From contig JAKSZT010054566.1 in the NCBI GenBank assembly GCA_026826555.1, positions 204,736 to 268,735 of the forward strand: a stretch of 64,000 nucleotides of DNA, in the 5' to 3' direction. The notes below the pieces were generated by a model that was given only the letters and a program-made list of their open reading frames with translations, was not told the DNA's origin and did no database searches. Positions within the stretch are counted from its first letter, which is position 1; every line of letters starts with the position of its first letter. Shown one piece after another: positions 11,564-23,690 of the stretch. This DNA comes from Tolypeutes matacus (Eukaryota; Chordata; Mammalia; Cingulata; Chlamyphoridae). The position numbers and the translations under genes are program-made.

Positions 11564-12542
11564 TCTCCCTGATCAAGATGGCGGAGTAAGATGTTTCAGG
11601 GGCTCCATCTTCCCACAGAAGGTTTGAATCAGGAAGAACTGGTAGAAACACCTTTCATAAACTTCCATAAAATACTTACAGGGTGAGTGTGGAATCAAGA
11701 AAAAGGTTACTTAAAAGGAGCAAGATCTTGTGAAGCCCTAGTTGGCCTCTCCCATATGCCTCCCCAGCTGGCCATAAAGCCATCCTGTGCTCCCAGTGTG
11801 GGTCCCTGGTCCTGGTTACAGAAGAAGCAGAGTAACTCATGTACACATACTGGGAGCATGTATGTCTGGCCCAGTCTCTCTGGCAGCCTGAGGGACTAAA
11901 CCAGGACTCTTGTCACAGACTCACCATCCCAGAACTTGCCCTGCATGAAAATTGCAGTTCACAGAGCTCTAGTACAGAACCCAGTGGGACAGCAGTCAAG
12001 TCATGGCTGCCTGGGGCAAATTACTGTCTATAGAACATACAGTGCAGTGCCCAGGACCATGAAGAAACTGTTTTCTACGGAAGAAGTGACATTCACATCT
12101 GTGTAAATAGGGGAATTCCTAGGGCCATACTTGCATGCCCAAAACATGGGGCATGCACATAAAGGATCAGGAGGCCCTTCCACTTTGATCTCCAGCTATT
12201 CTCTAAATTCATTGTATGGATAAACTCTGCATGCACAAGCCAATCTGTGAAGACTGGGAAAGGTGTTTTATTTTTTCCCCTTTTTTGTTAGCTCCTAGCA
12301 TTAAAGAAAGCTCTATCATAACACTAGCTGGATACAAGCTTAAGAAACAAATGCCTCAGAGTCTAAATTCCAGCCACAACACACTAAAATATCAAGATGT
12401 ACAGTTTTCAAGAAAAGATTACAAAACATACAAAGAAACAGGGAGTAAAAGTCTAGGCAAAGCAGAAGATTAAAGCATTAGAAACCATCAATGAGGAAGA
12501 TCAGATCTAGGAATATGAAAAACTTTTTAAAAATGGTCCTAA

Positions 12543-12725
12543 GGGGGGGCGGCTGTGGCTCAATGGGTAGGGCTCCCGTTTACCATATGGGAGGCCCCAG
12601 GTTTGGTTCCCGGGGCCTCCTGGTGAAGGCGGGCCCGCCCGCACGGCGTAGTTGGCTGACCCAGCGAGCACAGACAGCAAGGGGGGGATAAATGAATAAA
12701 TAAAAAATAAAAAAATAAAAAAAAA
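12543..12725 (+). mobile_element. DAS-SINE (armadillo), nested in HAL1-like element
   Basis: tRNA-like head GGCTGTGGCTCAATGGGTAG, then ACCATATGGGAGG, B box GGTTTGGTTCCC, body with CCCGCCCGCACGGCG, and an A-rich tail with AATAAATAAA. An 8-bp duplication GGTCCTAA lies at 12535-12542 and 12726-12733. Confidence 0.9.
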
Positions 12726-13704
12726 GGTCCTAAGTTTGTTCAAAGAACTAAAGGAAAACATGGACAAAGAACTAAGGGAAACTGAGACAACAATAGATGA
12801 ACACAAAGAAAATATCAATATAGCAATGGAAATTTTGAAAAGGAACCAAATAGCTGAAGAACACAGTAACAGAAATTAAAAATTCCCTAGAAGGGTTCAA
12901 TAGCAGATTAGAGACTAAAGAAGAGTCAATGGACTTGAAGATAAGATCATTGAAAGCATCCAGTCTGAGGAGCATAGGAGGAAAGGATGGAAGAAAAATG
13001 AGCAGAGCCTGAGGAACCTGTGGGACACCATCAAGCATGGCAATATACATATTGTGGAATTCCCAGGAGAAGAAAGAGAGAAAGGGCAGGGAATATTCAA
13101 AGAAATAATGACTGAAAACTTCCCATATTTAACAAAGGACATGAATATACACATCCAAGATGCTCAGTGGACTCCCAACAGGATAAGCCTAAATAGACCT
13201 ACATCATGACATATAATAAAATGTCAAATGCCCAAGATAAGGAGAGAATTCTGAAAGCCACAGGAAAGAAGCAACCAGTCACATACAAGGATGTCTCCAT
13301 AAGATTAAACGCCAATTTCTCATGAGAAACCATGGATCCAAGAAGACATTGGGATGACATATTTAAAGTGTTGAAAGCAAAGCAAAACAAAACAAACAAA
13401 AAAACTCCCCTGCCAAACAAGAATGCTATATCTGGCAAAACTGTCTTTCAAAAAGAAAGGAGGAATTAAGACATGCCCAGATAAAGAAAAGCTGAGAGAG
13501 TTCATCACCACTAGACCAGCCCTACAAGAAATGTTAAAGAGAGTTCTGTAGGTTGAAAGGAAGGGACAATCGACAACAGATAGAACCTGCATAAAGAAAT
13601 AAAGGTTTCCAGTAAGGGTAAAAACAGGCATAAATATAAATGTTGTATTTTTGGTTTGTAACCCCACTTTTCACTTCCTATGGGATCTAAAAAGCAAATG
13701 CATG

Positions 13705-13717
13705 AAATGCAATGAGA
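13705..13717 (+). repeat. target-site duplication of nested LINE, left copy
   Basis: AAATGCAATGAGA is repeated exactly at 15450-15462, bracketing the inner LINE. Confidence 0.85.
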
Positions 13718-15449
13718 GAACAACCAGCAAGATGGCGGCAGATAAGGAGCTCCTAGAGTCAGCTCGTGCTATAGGGCAATCAATAATCACCCAGAGCTAC
13801 CTAAAACACCTGTTTGGGGCCTCCAGGAGACCAGAAGAGCATCCTGCAACATCCTGAAAGAATAGAAGGAAGAAGCTGCCCATCTGCAGAGAAGATTCAT
13901 AAGTAGAGCACTCCACGCCACGGAGGCTAGTGCCCATCCTCCACTGGCAGCACAAGCCGCCTCAGGAGCTATTCTGCTGCTGGAATTGGAAGCTCCACTT
14001 CCCAAAAATGGGGGAGGAAGAAACAGTTGGGCACCAACTTCAGCTACTGATTAGTAAACTCAGCTGGCTAAAGTATAAACTAAGCATTGCTAAAGTTTGA
14101 ACCTGTCCAAGTGAAAACGAGGCCAGTAGCTGCCATTTTAACTCTGCCCCTGGCATGAGGGGAAGCAGGGTTCATGCAGCATCACAGTGCTGGTAGGAAC
14201 CAGCTTCTTTCCATCCAGATTGGATTGCAGCTCTAGCCTAAGCACCAGCCCCACCTCTGGCTGGGAGGAACCTGGGGAGAGCTGCACCAGACTCTCAGGG
14301 AAAATACAGGCCATGCCATGGAGGCTGGTGATCATTGTACTCTGGTGGCACAAGCCACCTTGGGAGCTTTTCTGTGGCTGGAGTTGGAAGCTCCATTTCC
14401 AAAAAACAGGGGAGGGAGACATGGTTGGCCTCCGATTTCAGCTACTAATTAGTAAATTTAGCTGGCTGAAATTTAACCCTAAGAACAGCTAAAGTTTGAA
14501 CTTGTCCAGGTCAGAAAGAGGCCAGTAGCTGCCATTTTGACTCCACTGCTGACATTAGGGGAAGGCGGGCTGATTGAAAATCACAGTGACAGAAAGGATC
14601 AGCTTCTTTCACCCAGATGGGCCTGCAGCCCTAGCCTAGGCTTCAGCCCCACCTCTAGCAGGGAGGAAGCTGGCGAGACCTGGACCAGCCTCTACGGGTA
14701 ACTGTAGGTATATTCTGGCACAGACTGAATGGTTGGAAGTCTACTGGGGTAACTGAGGTCATTTTGGACCTGTACGGCATAGATTGCTGCCCACACCTGC
14801 AGCTCCATTCCTGCCCAGGCAGGGGAGGAAGGGGTGTGAAGCTTCATCAGTCTCTCCGGGACAATAGAATTTAGGCCTGCACAACTTGGATTATTACACA
14901 GGGCTGCGGTTCTGTCCCTAACCCCTGCCTGACAAAGGAGAAAGTTGGGAGAAGTTTCATCTGTTCCTTGGGTAATATGGGCAGCTTGAGCCTCCACAGC
15001 TTATAAAACCAACTACATCCTTGGCTCCTACTATACAACCAGCAAGGGAGAAAGGGCAAGAAAGCCTTAAACTAAAGAGAGAAACTGCACCCAGAATAAA
15101 TACATCTAGTAAGCCAGATGCCAAGACATCAACAAAAAATTACAATCCGCACCAAGAAACAGGAAGATATGGCCCAGTCAAAGGAACAAGATAAGCCTCC
15201 AGATGACATAAACGAGTTGAGATGACTAATCATAGATGTTCAAACAAACTTCCTTAATAAATTCAATGAGATGGCTAAAGAAATTAAGGATATTAAGAAG
15301 ACATTGGACAAGTACAAAGAGGAATTTGAAAGCACACATAGAAAAATAGCAGATCTGTATGATGTTATGTATGTTTGCTTTGTAAGTTCACAACTATTAC
15401 TACATACTTATTGTTTATGTATGTGTGATATACTTCAATAAATTTTTTA
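13718..15449 (+). mobile_element. second LINE copy (L1/HAL1 type) inserted in the first
   Basis: Begins with a 5' end (CAGCAAGATGGCGGCAGATAAG), runs through a 5'-UTR-like region with internal near-duplicate blocks at about 13.86-14.16, 14.27-14.57 and 14.63-14.75 kb, then a short ORF1-like part. It jumps to a 3' end with TTCAATAAATTTTTTAA. It is bracketed by an exact 13-bp duplication. Most of the body is missing, so it is internally deleted or non-standard. Confidence 0.7.
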
Positions 15450-16399
15450 AAATGCAATGAGAAATCAGTGTTTTGGATTCATAATGTATAAATATGTAAT
15501 TTGTGACAAGAACTCCATAAATGTGGGGGTCAGAGGGGTTATAGGAATATACTTTGTGTATACTATTGAAGTTAAGATGATATCAATAAGAAAACAAGAT
15601 TGTTATAGGTTTAGGATGTTAAATTTAAGCCCCAGGGTAACTATGAAGAAAATATCAGAGAATATAAAAGAAATTAGAGTACAGGTTGCCAAGGATGGGG
15701 GGCAGGGAGAATGGAGAGTTAATCCATAATGAATGTGGAGTTTTTGTTTGGGAAGATGGGAAAGTTCTGGTGATGGAGGCAAAGGTTCCACAACATAGTA
15801 CATGGGATTAATCCCACTGAATGGTGTGCTTGGGAGTGGCTGAGTTGGGAAAGTTTGTGTTGTATATATGTCCCCACAATTAGGAAAAAACAAAACAGCA
15901 ACTAAAGAGAAAGCATCAATTGAGGAAATAGATGATCCTGGATGAGATCTATCAAGGGAGGAGAAAAGGCTCAAAAGGACATTATTGGGACATATGAAAA
16001 ACTTTGAATATACACTGTAAGCTCTATGTCAATGTTAAATTTCTTGAACTTGATAATTGCACTTAAAGTGGTTATATAAGTGAATATCCTTGTTCTTAAG
16101 AAATGTATACAGTAGTATTAAGTGTTTCAGAAGCACGATGTATACAATCTACACTTAACTGTTTAGAGAATGGATAGACAGACAGACAGATGGATAGAAA
16201 TACATATTCATGGATAGATAGAATGATAAGGCAAATGTGGCAAAATGTTAAAATTGGTGAATCTGGATATCTGGGAGAATAGGGGTAGGCTGGTGTTCTC
16301 TATATGGGGCTTGTATTATTTTGTTAACTGTCCTAGAAGTTTGAAAGTGTTTCAAAATAAGTCTACAAAAAATAAATAAAAAGAGTGATACCGACAAAT

Positions 16400-16840
16400 G
16401 CTTTGAAGGGTATAAATAGAGACTGGGGGGGGGGTGGCTCCTTTCATGGGGTGGACAAGGAAGGCTTCTCAGAGGAGGTGACATTTGAGCTGAGGCTTGA
16501 AGGGTGAAAGTACCTCGGCTATGGGAAGATCTCAGGAAGAGTGTTCCAGGTGGCTGGAACAGCCAGTGCAAAGGCCCTGAGGTGGGAGCCTGCCTGGCAT
16601 GCTGGAGGAACAGCAGGGAGGACCATGTGACTGGAGCAGAGGAGTGAGGAGATGAGGGCAGAGAGGCCACGGAGGCCAGTTTTGTGGGTCCACATGGGCT
16701 TCTGTGAGGACTTTGGCTTTTACCTGGAGTGAGATGGAGGCATGGGAAGGCAATGAAATGGGACGGATGTGACATGCTTAGGAGGTCACTAGCAGAGAGC
16801 TGGTCTGACTTTTCAATGATATGTTTTACTTATTTCCCAC
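16400..16840. other. intronic unique sequence, no gene recognised
   Basis: Contains an old repeat-like purine-rich block (AGGTGACATTTGAGCTGAGG, AGCCAGTGCAAAGGCC). Similar wording recurs at 19.72-19.98, 30.87-31.1 and 62.03-62.25 kb, so it is probably an ancient interspersed repeat. Open frames here have no domain. Confidence 0.5.
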
Positions 16841-16849
16841 ACTCTTTCA

Positions 16850-17065
16850 TGCCCTCATTAATGCCAGGCTCTGTCCTAAAAAATATACACCTCTTAATCC
16901 TCATATACTAGTAAGTAGCATTATTAGCGCCATTTTACAGATGGGGAAACCGAGGGACAGAGCTGTGAAGTCATTAGGCCAAGGTCAATAGCTAGCAAAT
17001 GGCATGGTGGGATTGAAACCCAGGCCTCCGGGGCCAGCCCTGCATTTCACCACTTCACCCCAGAG
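16850..17065 (-). mobile_element. MIR SINE, antisense
   Basis: CATTTTACAGATGGGGAAAC, GTGAAGTCATTAGGCCAAGG and ATTGAAACCCAGGC are the reverse MIR core in order. Confidence 0.8.
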
Positions 17066-17828
17066 CCTGTTAGAGTGTCAACTAAATGCCCAGGTGGGCC
17101 CACCACCCATTTGTACCCGCCAGAACATAGTGTAAGTGGAGGCCAACATCACATATGTCTTCAGGTTTAAGAGTTACAAATCCAGCCACCAAACTGTTAA
17201 ATGAAATGTGTTCTATCATACTCCTTGACCTTTCCCCCGACCTGGAGGCCAGGTATGAATTCGGAATTCTCCACTCCTGGGAGTCCTGGAGTCCAGGAGT
17301 CCACCATGTGATGCCCGAGGAGAGGCTGCCCCAGGCCCGCTCCTTCTCTTCCCAGCCTGGCTTTGGCCCACATTGCAAGGGGTCTTGCATACTCCTACGA
17401 GGACAACCCCGCCTGCTTTTGGCCAAGGCCAAGCACCCATCCTGCAAGGGACCTGGAGGTGTGCACATCAGCGGATGGTCCACTCTCATGAGCAGCCAAC
17501 GTGGGCCTTGGAAGTGGGCTCAGAGCTGTTGAGACAGGGAATCCCGGTTCCTAGAACACGGTCTAGAGTTGGGGGTGGGGGGTGCACAGACTCTGTGTGG
17601 GGAAGCCCGTGGGCAGAGGAGGCCAGAGGGGACCTTCTGAAGCACAGAGCTTGGGGTAGGGATCCTCTGCCCAGTTCTAAGGGTGACAGAGCCCTCAGTA
17701 TCTCCCTCTCCAAAAGGAACAGACTTGGGGTACCATTTCTCCTATTCTTTGCTCTTTAGGAATCCCTGAATCCTTCACTGCTCATGGAGATTCCCTGAAT
17801 CCTGGGGCTAGAGTCAGGTGGCACTTAC

Positions 17829-18385
17829 CTGGACCATCCCAAACCACCTGGCCAGCAAGGACAGCCACCATCCCCCCACGTCCACATCCACCTGCTGGGC
17901 CCAGGTGGCTCCCCAGGGCTCCTGGCTCCCGACCTCCAGCCAGATGGCAAAGGGGGTGTGGTGTGGCCGGCATGTTCCGGCAAACACCTCCCAGCCGGGC
18001 CCTCGAAGCTGGAGGTGGGTCCCCTTGAAGGTGCACAGGTGGGGGTCTCTGTAGAGCCACAGGGTCCCATAGTGCATGAGGTGGCAGCCCCAAACACCCC
18101 TGTGCAGGCGGCACAGCTCCCGGGGCCCGCATGCCTGAGGGTGGCACTTGAGCTGGTATCCGGGCCTGCGGCACACACGTTTCTGGTCACAGGTGGCTGT
18201 GGGCAGTACCTCGGTGTCCAGAGGGTCATAACAGCCCTGCAGGTGGCAGCCACAGCAAGTGTGGGGCACGCAGACACCACCTCCAAGGCAACGCCCTTGT
18301 GGCAGAAGCAGCCGGCTATGCGGGGGTGGGGGTGGGCAGGGTGGCCCACAGAAGTCGTAGTAGCTGTCGGCTGGACACGCCACAC
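17829..18385 (-). pseudogene. VWD-gene exon, still open: TIL + VWC-like + VWD first half
   Basis: This 557-bp exon is entirely open. It starts after CCCCCAG in phase 1 and ends at GTCCAG|GTAAGT in phase 0, exactly the phases expected. Residues in order: a TIL part (CPADSYYDFCGPPCPP), a cysteine-rich VWC-like part (CCGCHLQGCYDPLD, CGPRELC), then the VWD start, where the usual GDPHYxTFDG has become YRDPHLCTFKG. The VWD half ends with QQVDVDVGGWWLSLLARW. The first glycine and the aspartate of the DG pair are changed, so the calcium-binding VWD fold may be affected. The typed status follows the rest of the gene. Taken alone, it could still be coding. Confidence 0.75.
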
Positions 18386-18569
18386 CTGGGGGCAAGACAG
18401 ATGCCCAGGGGCCAACCCCCGAAACCCTCCCTCAGAGGGAAGAAAAACCAGTGCAGGTCAGGGAGGGTGTAGGAAACTTCCCAAATGGCCCCTGTCCTTG
18501 AAGCTCCTCATAATTTTTAGCCACACCCTATTCTGTGAAGAAGAGGGGAAGGCTGTGTTTACGCCAGTG

Positions 18570-18770
18570 GGTTTGGAGTTGACTGCAGGGTTCGAATCCC
18601 AGCCTTACCAGTTCCTCACTGTGAGGCCTGGGGCAAGTTTCTGAGCCTCTCTAGGCCTCAGTTTTCTCTTCTGTAAAGTGGGGGCAGCAGGGTTGTTTTG
18701 AGGAATCAATGAGTTCATTCTTTAAAACAATGCCTGACACACCATAAGCATTCTATAAATGCCAGCTGTT
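18570..18770 (+). mobile_element. MIR SINE, sense
   Basis: GGGTTCGAATCCCAGC, then GAGCCTCTCTAGGCCTCAG, GTAAAGTGGGGGCAGCAGGG and AATGCCTGACACACCATAAGC follow MIR order. Confidence 0.85.
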
Positions 18771-18915
18771 ACTATTTTTTATTCATATTTCCCTTAAATG
18801 AACTCATGTTTAATACAATATCATTTTTAAAGGAACCTTTATAACTGCACCTTAAATGCAAAGTCAATAAAATGACTCTTCTTTTAACTAAAATAACTTT
18901 AAAAACAGGTGTTTA

Positions 18916-19094
18916 GGGAAGCGGCTGTGGCTCAATCAGTGGGGCTCCCGTTTACCATATGGGAGGCCCCGGGTTCGGTTCCCGGGGCCTCCTGGTGAAG
19001 GCAAGCCCGCCCGCACGGCGTGGTTAGCTGACCCAGCTAGCACAAGCAGCAAGGGGGGGATAAATGAATAAATAAATAAAATCTTTAAAAAAAA
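18916..19094 (+). mobile_element. DAS-SINE (armadillo)
   Basis: Full element with the tRNA-like head (GCGGCTGTGGCTCAATCAG), B box GGTTCGGTTCCC, CCGCACGGCG body and a tail with AATAAATAAATAAA and poly(A). A perfect 15-bp duplication (AAAAACAGGTGTTTA) lies at 18901-18915 and 19095-19109, indicating a young insertion. Confidence 0.93.
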
Positions 19095-20953
19095 AAAAAC
19101 AGGTGTTTATGTCTGCACTATGTGAAGTTACCTGCATCAAATTGTCTCACTTTTTAAAGTTTAAAAATAGAGTATATGAAAATGAAACCTTATACCATCA
19201 CATTAAATGCAAAAATCACCTGCCACTTGCCATAAAGAGGAGGTAACGGTGAAAATAAATAAATGCCATGAAAACAAAATGATGGTCTCACATTCCAGCT
19301 TGAAGTTGTGGCCAGCTGAGGCCGGCCCTCCAGGTTGCACATTAGGCTTTCAAGACACATTAGCACCAAATTGGAACCTTTCTCATTTAGGGCATGCAGA
19401 AGGGTTGAAAGGGAACTGAAAGAGATTGGAGAGGAAATAACTTTTCATTCATTCATTCATTCAATCAAATATATTTGCTGTGCACTACAGTGTGCCAGTC
19501 CTTGTTCAAAGCGGATGTCATGGAGAACACCACTGAAGAAATCCCTTTTCCCCGGGCACTCACAGCCCAGTGGGAGAGCCAGTGATGAATAAAATAGAAA
19601 GTCAAATACCCAGGGTGCCAGAGATAAGACCTGAGAACAAGTGGGGAAGATGAATATGAAATGTGAAGGTGGGAAGATGGAAATTTTCAAAAGAGAGAAC
19701 TATTACCCCACTGAGGAGGTAATATTTGAGCAAGAAACTAAAGGAGGTGAGGAAGGGTGTCGTGTGGATTACTGTGGTCAAAACTTTCCAGGTCCTGGGA
19801 CAGCAGGTGCAAAGGCCCTGAGGCAGGAACATGCCTACTATGTATATGTGTGGAAACCACTGAGAAGGCTGCAATGTTGGAAGAGAGTGCTCCAGGGGAA
19901 TGTACTTGAGGAGGAGGTCAGAAAGCTGCCTTGAGAGGGGCATGCAGATAATGCGAGGCCTTGGGGGCCACAGTGGGGACTTTTATCCTGAGAGAGGTGG
20001 GAGCTGGGAGAGGGGAATTCAGGTTTCAGAAGGCACAGACTCTGACTTGTGCTTTACTTCCCCCCCCACCCCCACCCCCCCAAAACCAGCACTTGTTGCC
20101 ATCCACCATTCTGTAGATGTTGGACTACCTTTTTTATTATCTGTCTCACCCTCCCCACCAACTAGGATAGCACCTCATGAGGACAAAAATTTTGGTGACT
20201 GCCATCTCCCCAGTACCTAACACAAGGCTGGGCACACAGTATGTGTTCAGTAGATATTTACTGAATGAATGAATGAATGAAGACATTCCCTCTCTGATTC
20301 TCTTTCAGTCTTTCCATGGACATCAACAAGGAAGTCCCAACATTGGTGCTGATCTGTCTCTACTGCCCTTCTGGCCCCTTCTAGTCCCCTTACCATGCAT
20401 AGGGCAGACTCCGCCGCCAGTGAGAGTTTGATGCCTTGTTTGTTTTCATTGTGTATATATTTTTGCCACCATCTTCAAACAAAGGAGAGTAACTAATGGT
20501 TTTATATTTAAGGCAACAATAGAGTGCCCTTTGCAAAGGATTTTTAAAATTAAAAAACTTAAAAGTACTGAGTCAATTTAACAGAAAACAGGAAGCAAGC
20601 AACACTGACAGCTGACATTTGCTAAGTGACAGCCCTGTGCCAGCCCCTGTGCTGAGGGCTTTCCCTGGATTCATGCCTTCTCGCTACGTGGCCTGTTCTT
20701 TACCACCACATCTGCAGGCCACATGAAAATTGTGGCACGGTCAATTAGGACAATTCTGATCACATGCAGGGAGGTGGGACGGGGGCTTAGAAAGGGCCTC
20801 AGGGGAGACCTGATTCTTGTTTGAGGCTCAGGGCACCATCCTGGTGGGGGGGAAGGGCGGGGCTTCGGGTCTCCCTGGGGATGAGGGGTTCCAAGCAGCC
20901 AGGGAAGGTGGCATCCGCACTAGCCAGGGGGGCGAGGGCGAAGGGGCACTCAC

Positions 20954-21191
20954 TGCCTCCGAGGCCGGCTTGCCACTCAGACAGACGGACACCGCACCAG
21001 GTACCGAGTTCGGCGTAGGCCTCCGGCGCGGCACACAGCATGCTGTTGCCCATGCCACACTGGCAGAAGTCGAAGGCGCAGGCCTGTGGCACTCGGCAAA
21101 GGGCCTGGAGCGGTTCGCCAGAACCCCACAGAGCTGCTCCCCCCGGGGCCTGTCCTGGCAGAGCTCAGTGCTCCCGGAGTCCCACCGGCAG
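20954..21191 (-). pseudogene. VWD-gene exon: C8 domain, frameshifted
   Basis: Starts after CTCCCCCAG and ends at GGCA|GTGAGT. One frame reads LCGVLANRSRPFAECHR. A second frame then carries FDFCQCGMGNSMLCAAPEAY and WCGVRLSEW, which is the C8 cysteine pattern. The switch is near 21080-21090. This exon pairs with the VWD second half at 21866-22105. Confidence 0.75.
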
Positions 21192-21624
21192 CTGGGGGAG
21201 CACGGAGACTCAGCACAGCCCCTTTCCTGCCTCTCCGTCTGGCCAGTGCCTCCCAGCCCTTCTCCTCCAGCCGCTGGCAGCTCCTGGGGCAGTTTTATGT
21301 CCTCTAAAAACCCCAGCCCATAGTGACAAGCGATTTCCACCGACACTCGGCACAGAGTAGGCTTGAGAGCCTGGATCTTACAGTCACCTTGTCGGCTTCA
21401 AACCCAGCTCTGCCCCAGGGATAAGGCTTTCGACCTGCACCTCCCCATCGTGCACTTCAAATGCTGCTAGTGTGACTGAGGAACTAAAAGTTTAATTGTA
21501 TTTGACTTTAATTAACTTACATTTAAATTGGGGTGAGTGACAACTGCATGGAACATGGAAAAGCTAAAGTCTTGAGAGGGAAAAAAGTATTTCTTGCCTC
21601 TGTTTTGAGGTGATAGACAGGAGC

Positions 21625-21760
21625 CAGGCTGCCTGGGTTCAAATCCCTGTTCCACTGCTTCTTACTTTGGGAACTTGGGCAAAGACCTAACCCCCTGTGC
21701 CTCAGTTTCCCCATCCATACTTGGGTCAGAATCGTTCCCGATACACACAAATACCGCATA
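21625..21760 (+). mobile_element. MIR SINE, sense
   Basis: GCCTGGGTTCAAATCC, GGGAACTTGGGCAAAG and CCTCAGTTTCCCCATC in order. Confidence 0.75.
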
Positions 21761-21865
21761 TTTGCTATGAAAGGCTGTCTATCCTTACCCACTGGCGGGC
21801 TGTGTGCCCCCAGCCCAGCATCTTCCCCGCCCCCAGGCTCTCCCCGGCCCTGTGTGGCCGCGCAC

Positions 21866-22105
21866 CTGTCCAAGGTCTGCCAGGTGTGGCCAAAGACAGC
21901 ATCGGTGGGGGCGGGCACCCAGCTGGGAAACACCTTGTCCTCGCTAGGCTCGCCGCTGAAGTTGTCATAGAGGCCGCAGAGTGCTGCGGCCATTGAACCG
22001 CGCCAGCGGCTGTGCGCCCACCCGCAGCAGCACCAGGCCCTGCTCCCGCCACACGCGCGCCTCGGGGCCCAGCTGCACCGGGAGGCTCCCCACCTGGCCG
22101 CCCAC
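21866..22105 (-). pseudogene. VWD-gene exon: VWD second half, frameshifted
   Basis: Begins after CCACCCAG with VGGQVGSLPVQLG. The frame ends in RFNG and a stop. A second frame continues with MAAALCGLYDNFSGEPSEDK, the CGLCGNFNGDPxDD signature with two cysteine-knot residues altered, to a donor after GACAG. It matches the first-half exon at 24999-25415. Confidence 0.75.
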
Positions 22106-22339
22106 CTGGGTGGGGGAGGCCTGCTCAGGGTCTGCCGCCTCCTGCCGCCTCCCGGCCTCCTGCCTCTACCCAACGCCACCCACACACCCCCTCGTGCCCA
22201 GGGATGGTTTGTGTCTCCACACCCAGCCATCTGCTCCACACTGCTACTTGTATGTCAAAAGAGCACCTCAAACTCAGCCTCTGCCTCTGCCTCCCGTTAG
22301 TGTTCTCAGGCACCGTCACAGTTTAAAACTTGTAACTGA

Positions 22340-23575
22340 AACTTAGCCTACTGTTATGGGGTGCCTAAGGGTTGCCACCTGAGAGCCTCCTTGTGCTCAA
22401 ATGTGGCCTCTCTCTGAATGCATTACCTTCCCCCCAACGTGGGACATGACTCCTGGGGATGAGCCTCCCTGGCAATGAGGGATTAATACCAAGTGGCAAC
22501 TGGCAACACGACTGGAAAAAGACCTTGAATAAAAGGGGGAAAAGGTAAAGACAAATGAGTTCAAGTGGCTAAGAGACTTCAAAGAGAGTCAGGAGGTCAT
22601 CCCAGAGGTAACGCTTACGCACACCTCAGTAGGATCTCATAGAACACCAAAGTGCATATCACCCCACACAGAGAGGCTCCCGAGGGCTCTGGAGACACCC
22701 AGGTCCTATATAAGGGGGGGATAGCCCCAGAGACTGACGCTTTATCAGTGGGCTCTATTTTGGAATCTGTGCTCCTGAAAGTGACAGAATTAGACTCAAA
22801 TAAGTCCTCCCTGCACATGGTTCATCAGTCTCTTCTATTCAAACCTATATGTGATGCTGGAGTTTGTAGGTGTACTTCCAGAGACTGGAGCCTCCGGCCT
22901 ACCTATGTGCCAGCTGTGCCTGGAATCTCGGTGGAGCTGCAACTCCTACCCTACAGCTCATGGACTCATCCAAGTCACCTGGCGAGGAGACAACAATGGA
23001 CAACGGCCATCCCAGGGAATGGAGAGAGCCTGCATCTGCAGGCAGGATCATCCCACCCACCATATCCATGGGATATAAGCTCTCTCTCACCTGGAGGTGG
23101 AGTGGACATCACCATCCCAGTCCCCGCAGGAATGGGGGAAGAACTATGGACTAGAGTGGACTTAATGGTATTCTGTTGTACACATATGGTGATTCTAGCA
23201 ATGGAAGAAATTATAACAGTGAGGTGGAGCCAGTGGCCACTGGACACTTTCAGAGCAGGGAGGGGATGTTCAGTTGAAATACAGGGGCTTTTTCGGGACT
23301 TGGGGGTTGTCCTGAGTACCGTTGTGGCAACGGAGGTAGGCCAGTTTAAATCAGCACACACCATTCAGAACCGTGTGGGAGAGAGTGTGGTCTACGATGT
23401 GAACTGTGGTCTATGGTTGATGGCAAGGCCCCAGGATGTATAGGTCCATTGAGGGTGATGGGCCACACTTGTGGGAGATGTTTGTGTGGGATGTGGTGGG
23501 AGATGTGGGAGGTGGGGAACATGGAAACCCCTGAAGTTTCCATGTAATATTTAGGTAATCTAAGCACCTTTAAAA
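22340..23575 (+). mobile_element. unclassified interspersed repeat, with a 263-codon open frame
   Basis: The segment begins near TTAAAACTTGTAACTG and ends before the TA-rich tract. Its wording (CAACGTGGGACATGACTCCTGGGG, GTCAGGAGGTCATCCCAGAGG) is that of a repeated element in xenarthran DNA rather than unique sequence. The long plus-strand frame at 22652-23443 has no domain, zinc knot or catalytic motif that I can see. It may be a non-coding repeat that happens to be open. Confidence 0.4.
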
Positions 23576-23690
23576 AAAATATATATATATATATAACATA
23601 TATAATATATATATAACATTTTTGTAAGCAAATGCACATATATGCATATATATTTATATATCATTTTACAAATACTGGTATGAATTGTGA
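23576..23690. repeat. (TA)n and AT-rich tract
   Basis: Runs of TATATATA with AACATATATAAT interruptions at the A-rich end of the preceding repeat. Confidence 0.85.

Larger units (their letters stand above)
11564..16386 (+). mobile_element. HAL1-like half-LINE with nested insertions
   Basis: Starts at a 5' end containing AAGATGGCGGAGTAAGATG and continues into ORF1-like sequence, with broken frames, to about 13.55 kb (CCAGCCCTACAAGAAATG). It resumes at 15.46 kb and ends in a 3' tail (GAAAGTGTTTCAAAATAAG) with an A-rich terminus. No reverse-transcriptase ORF2 is visible. Without its two nested insertions the element is about 2.9 kb, the size range of HAL1. Imperfect 13-bp direct repeats flank it. 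It lies in a very long intron of the decayed VWD gene. Confidence 0.7.

Noticed and set aside
17082..17760. Frames that might be the missing VWD second half after the open exon at 17829
   Set aside because: No VNG start, no CGLCGN-like signature and no phase-compatible acceptor. The better partner is 10351-10866.
22652..23443. 263-codon plus-strand open frame, the longest in the window
   Set aside because: It lies in sequence that reads like an interspersed repeat and shows no domain, splice signal or conserved motif. I could not support a gene.
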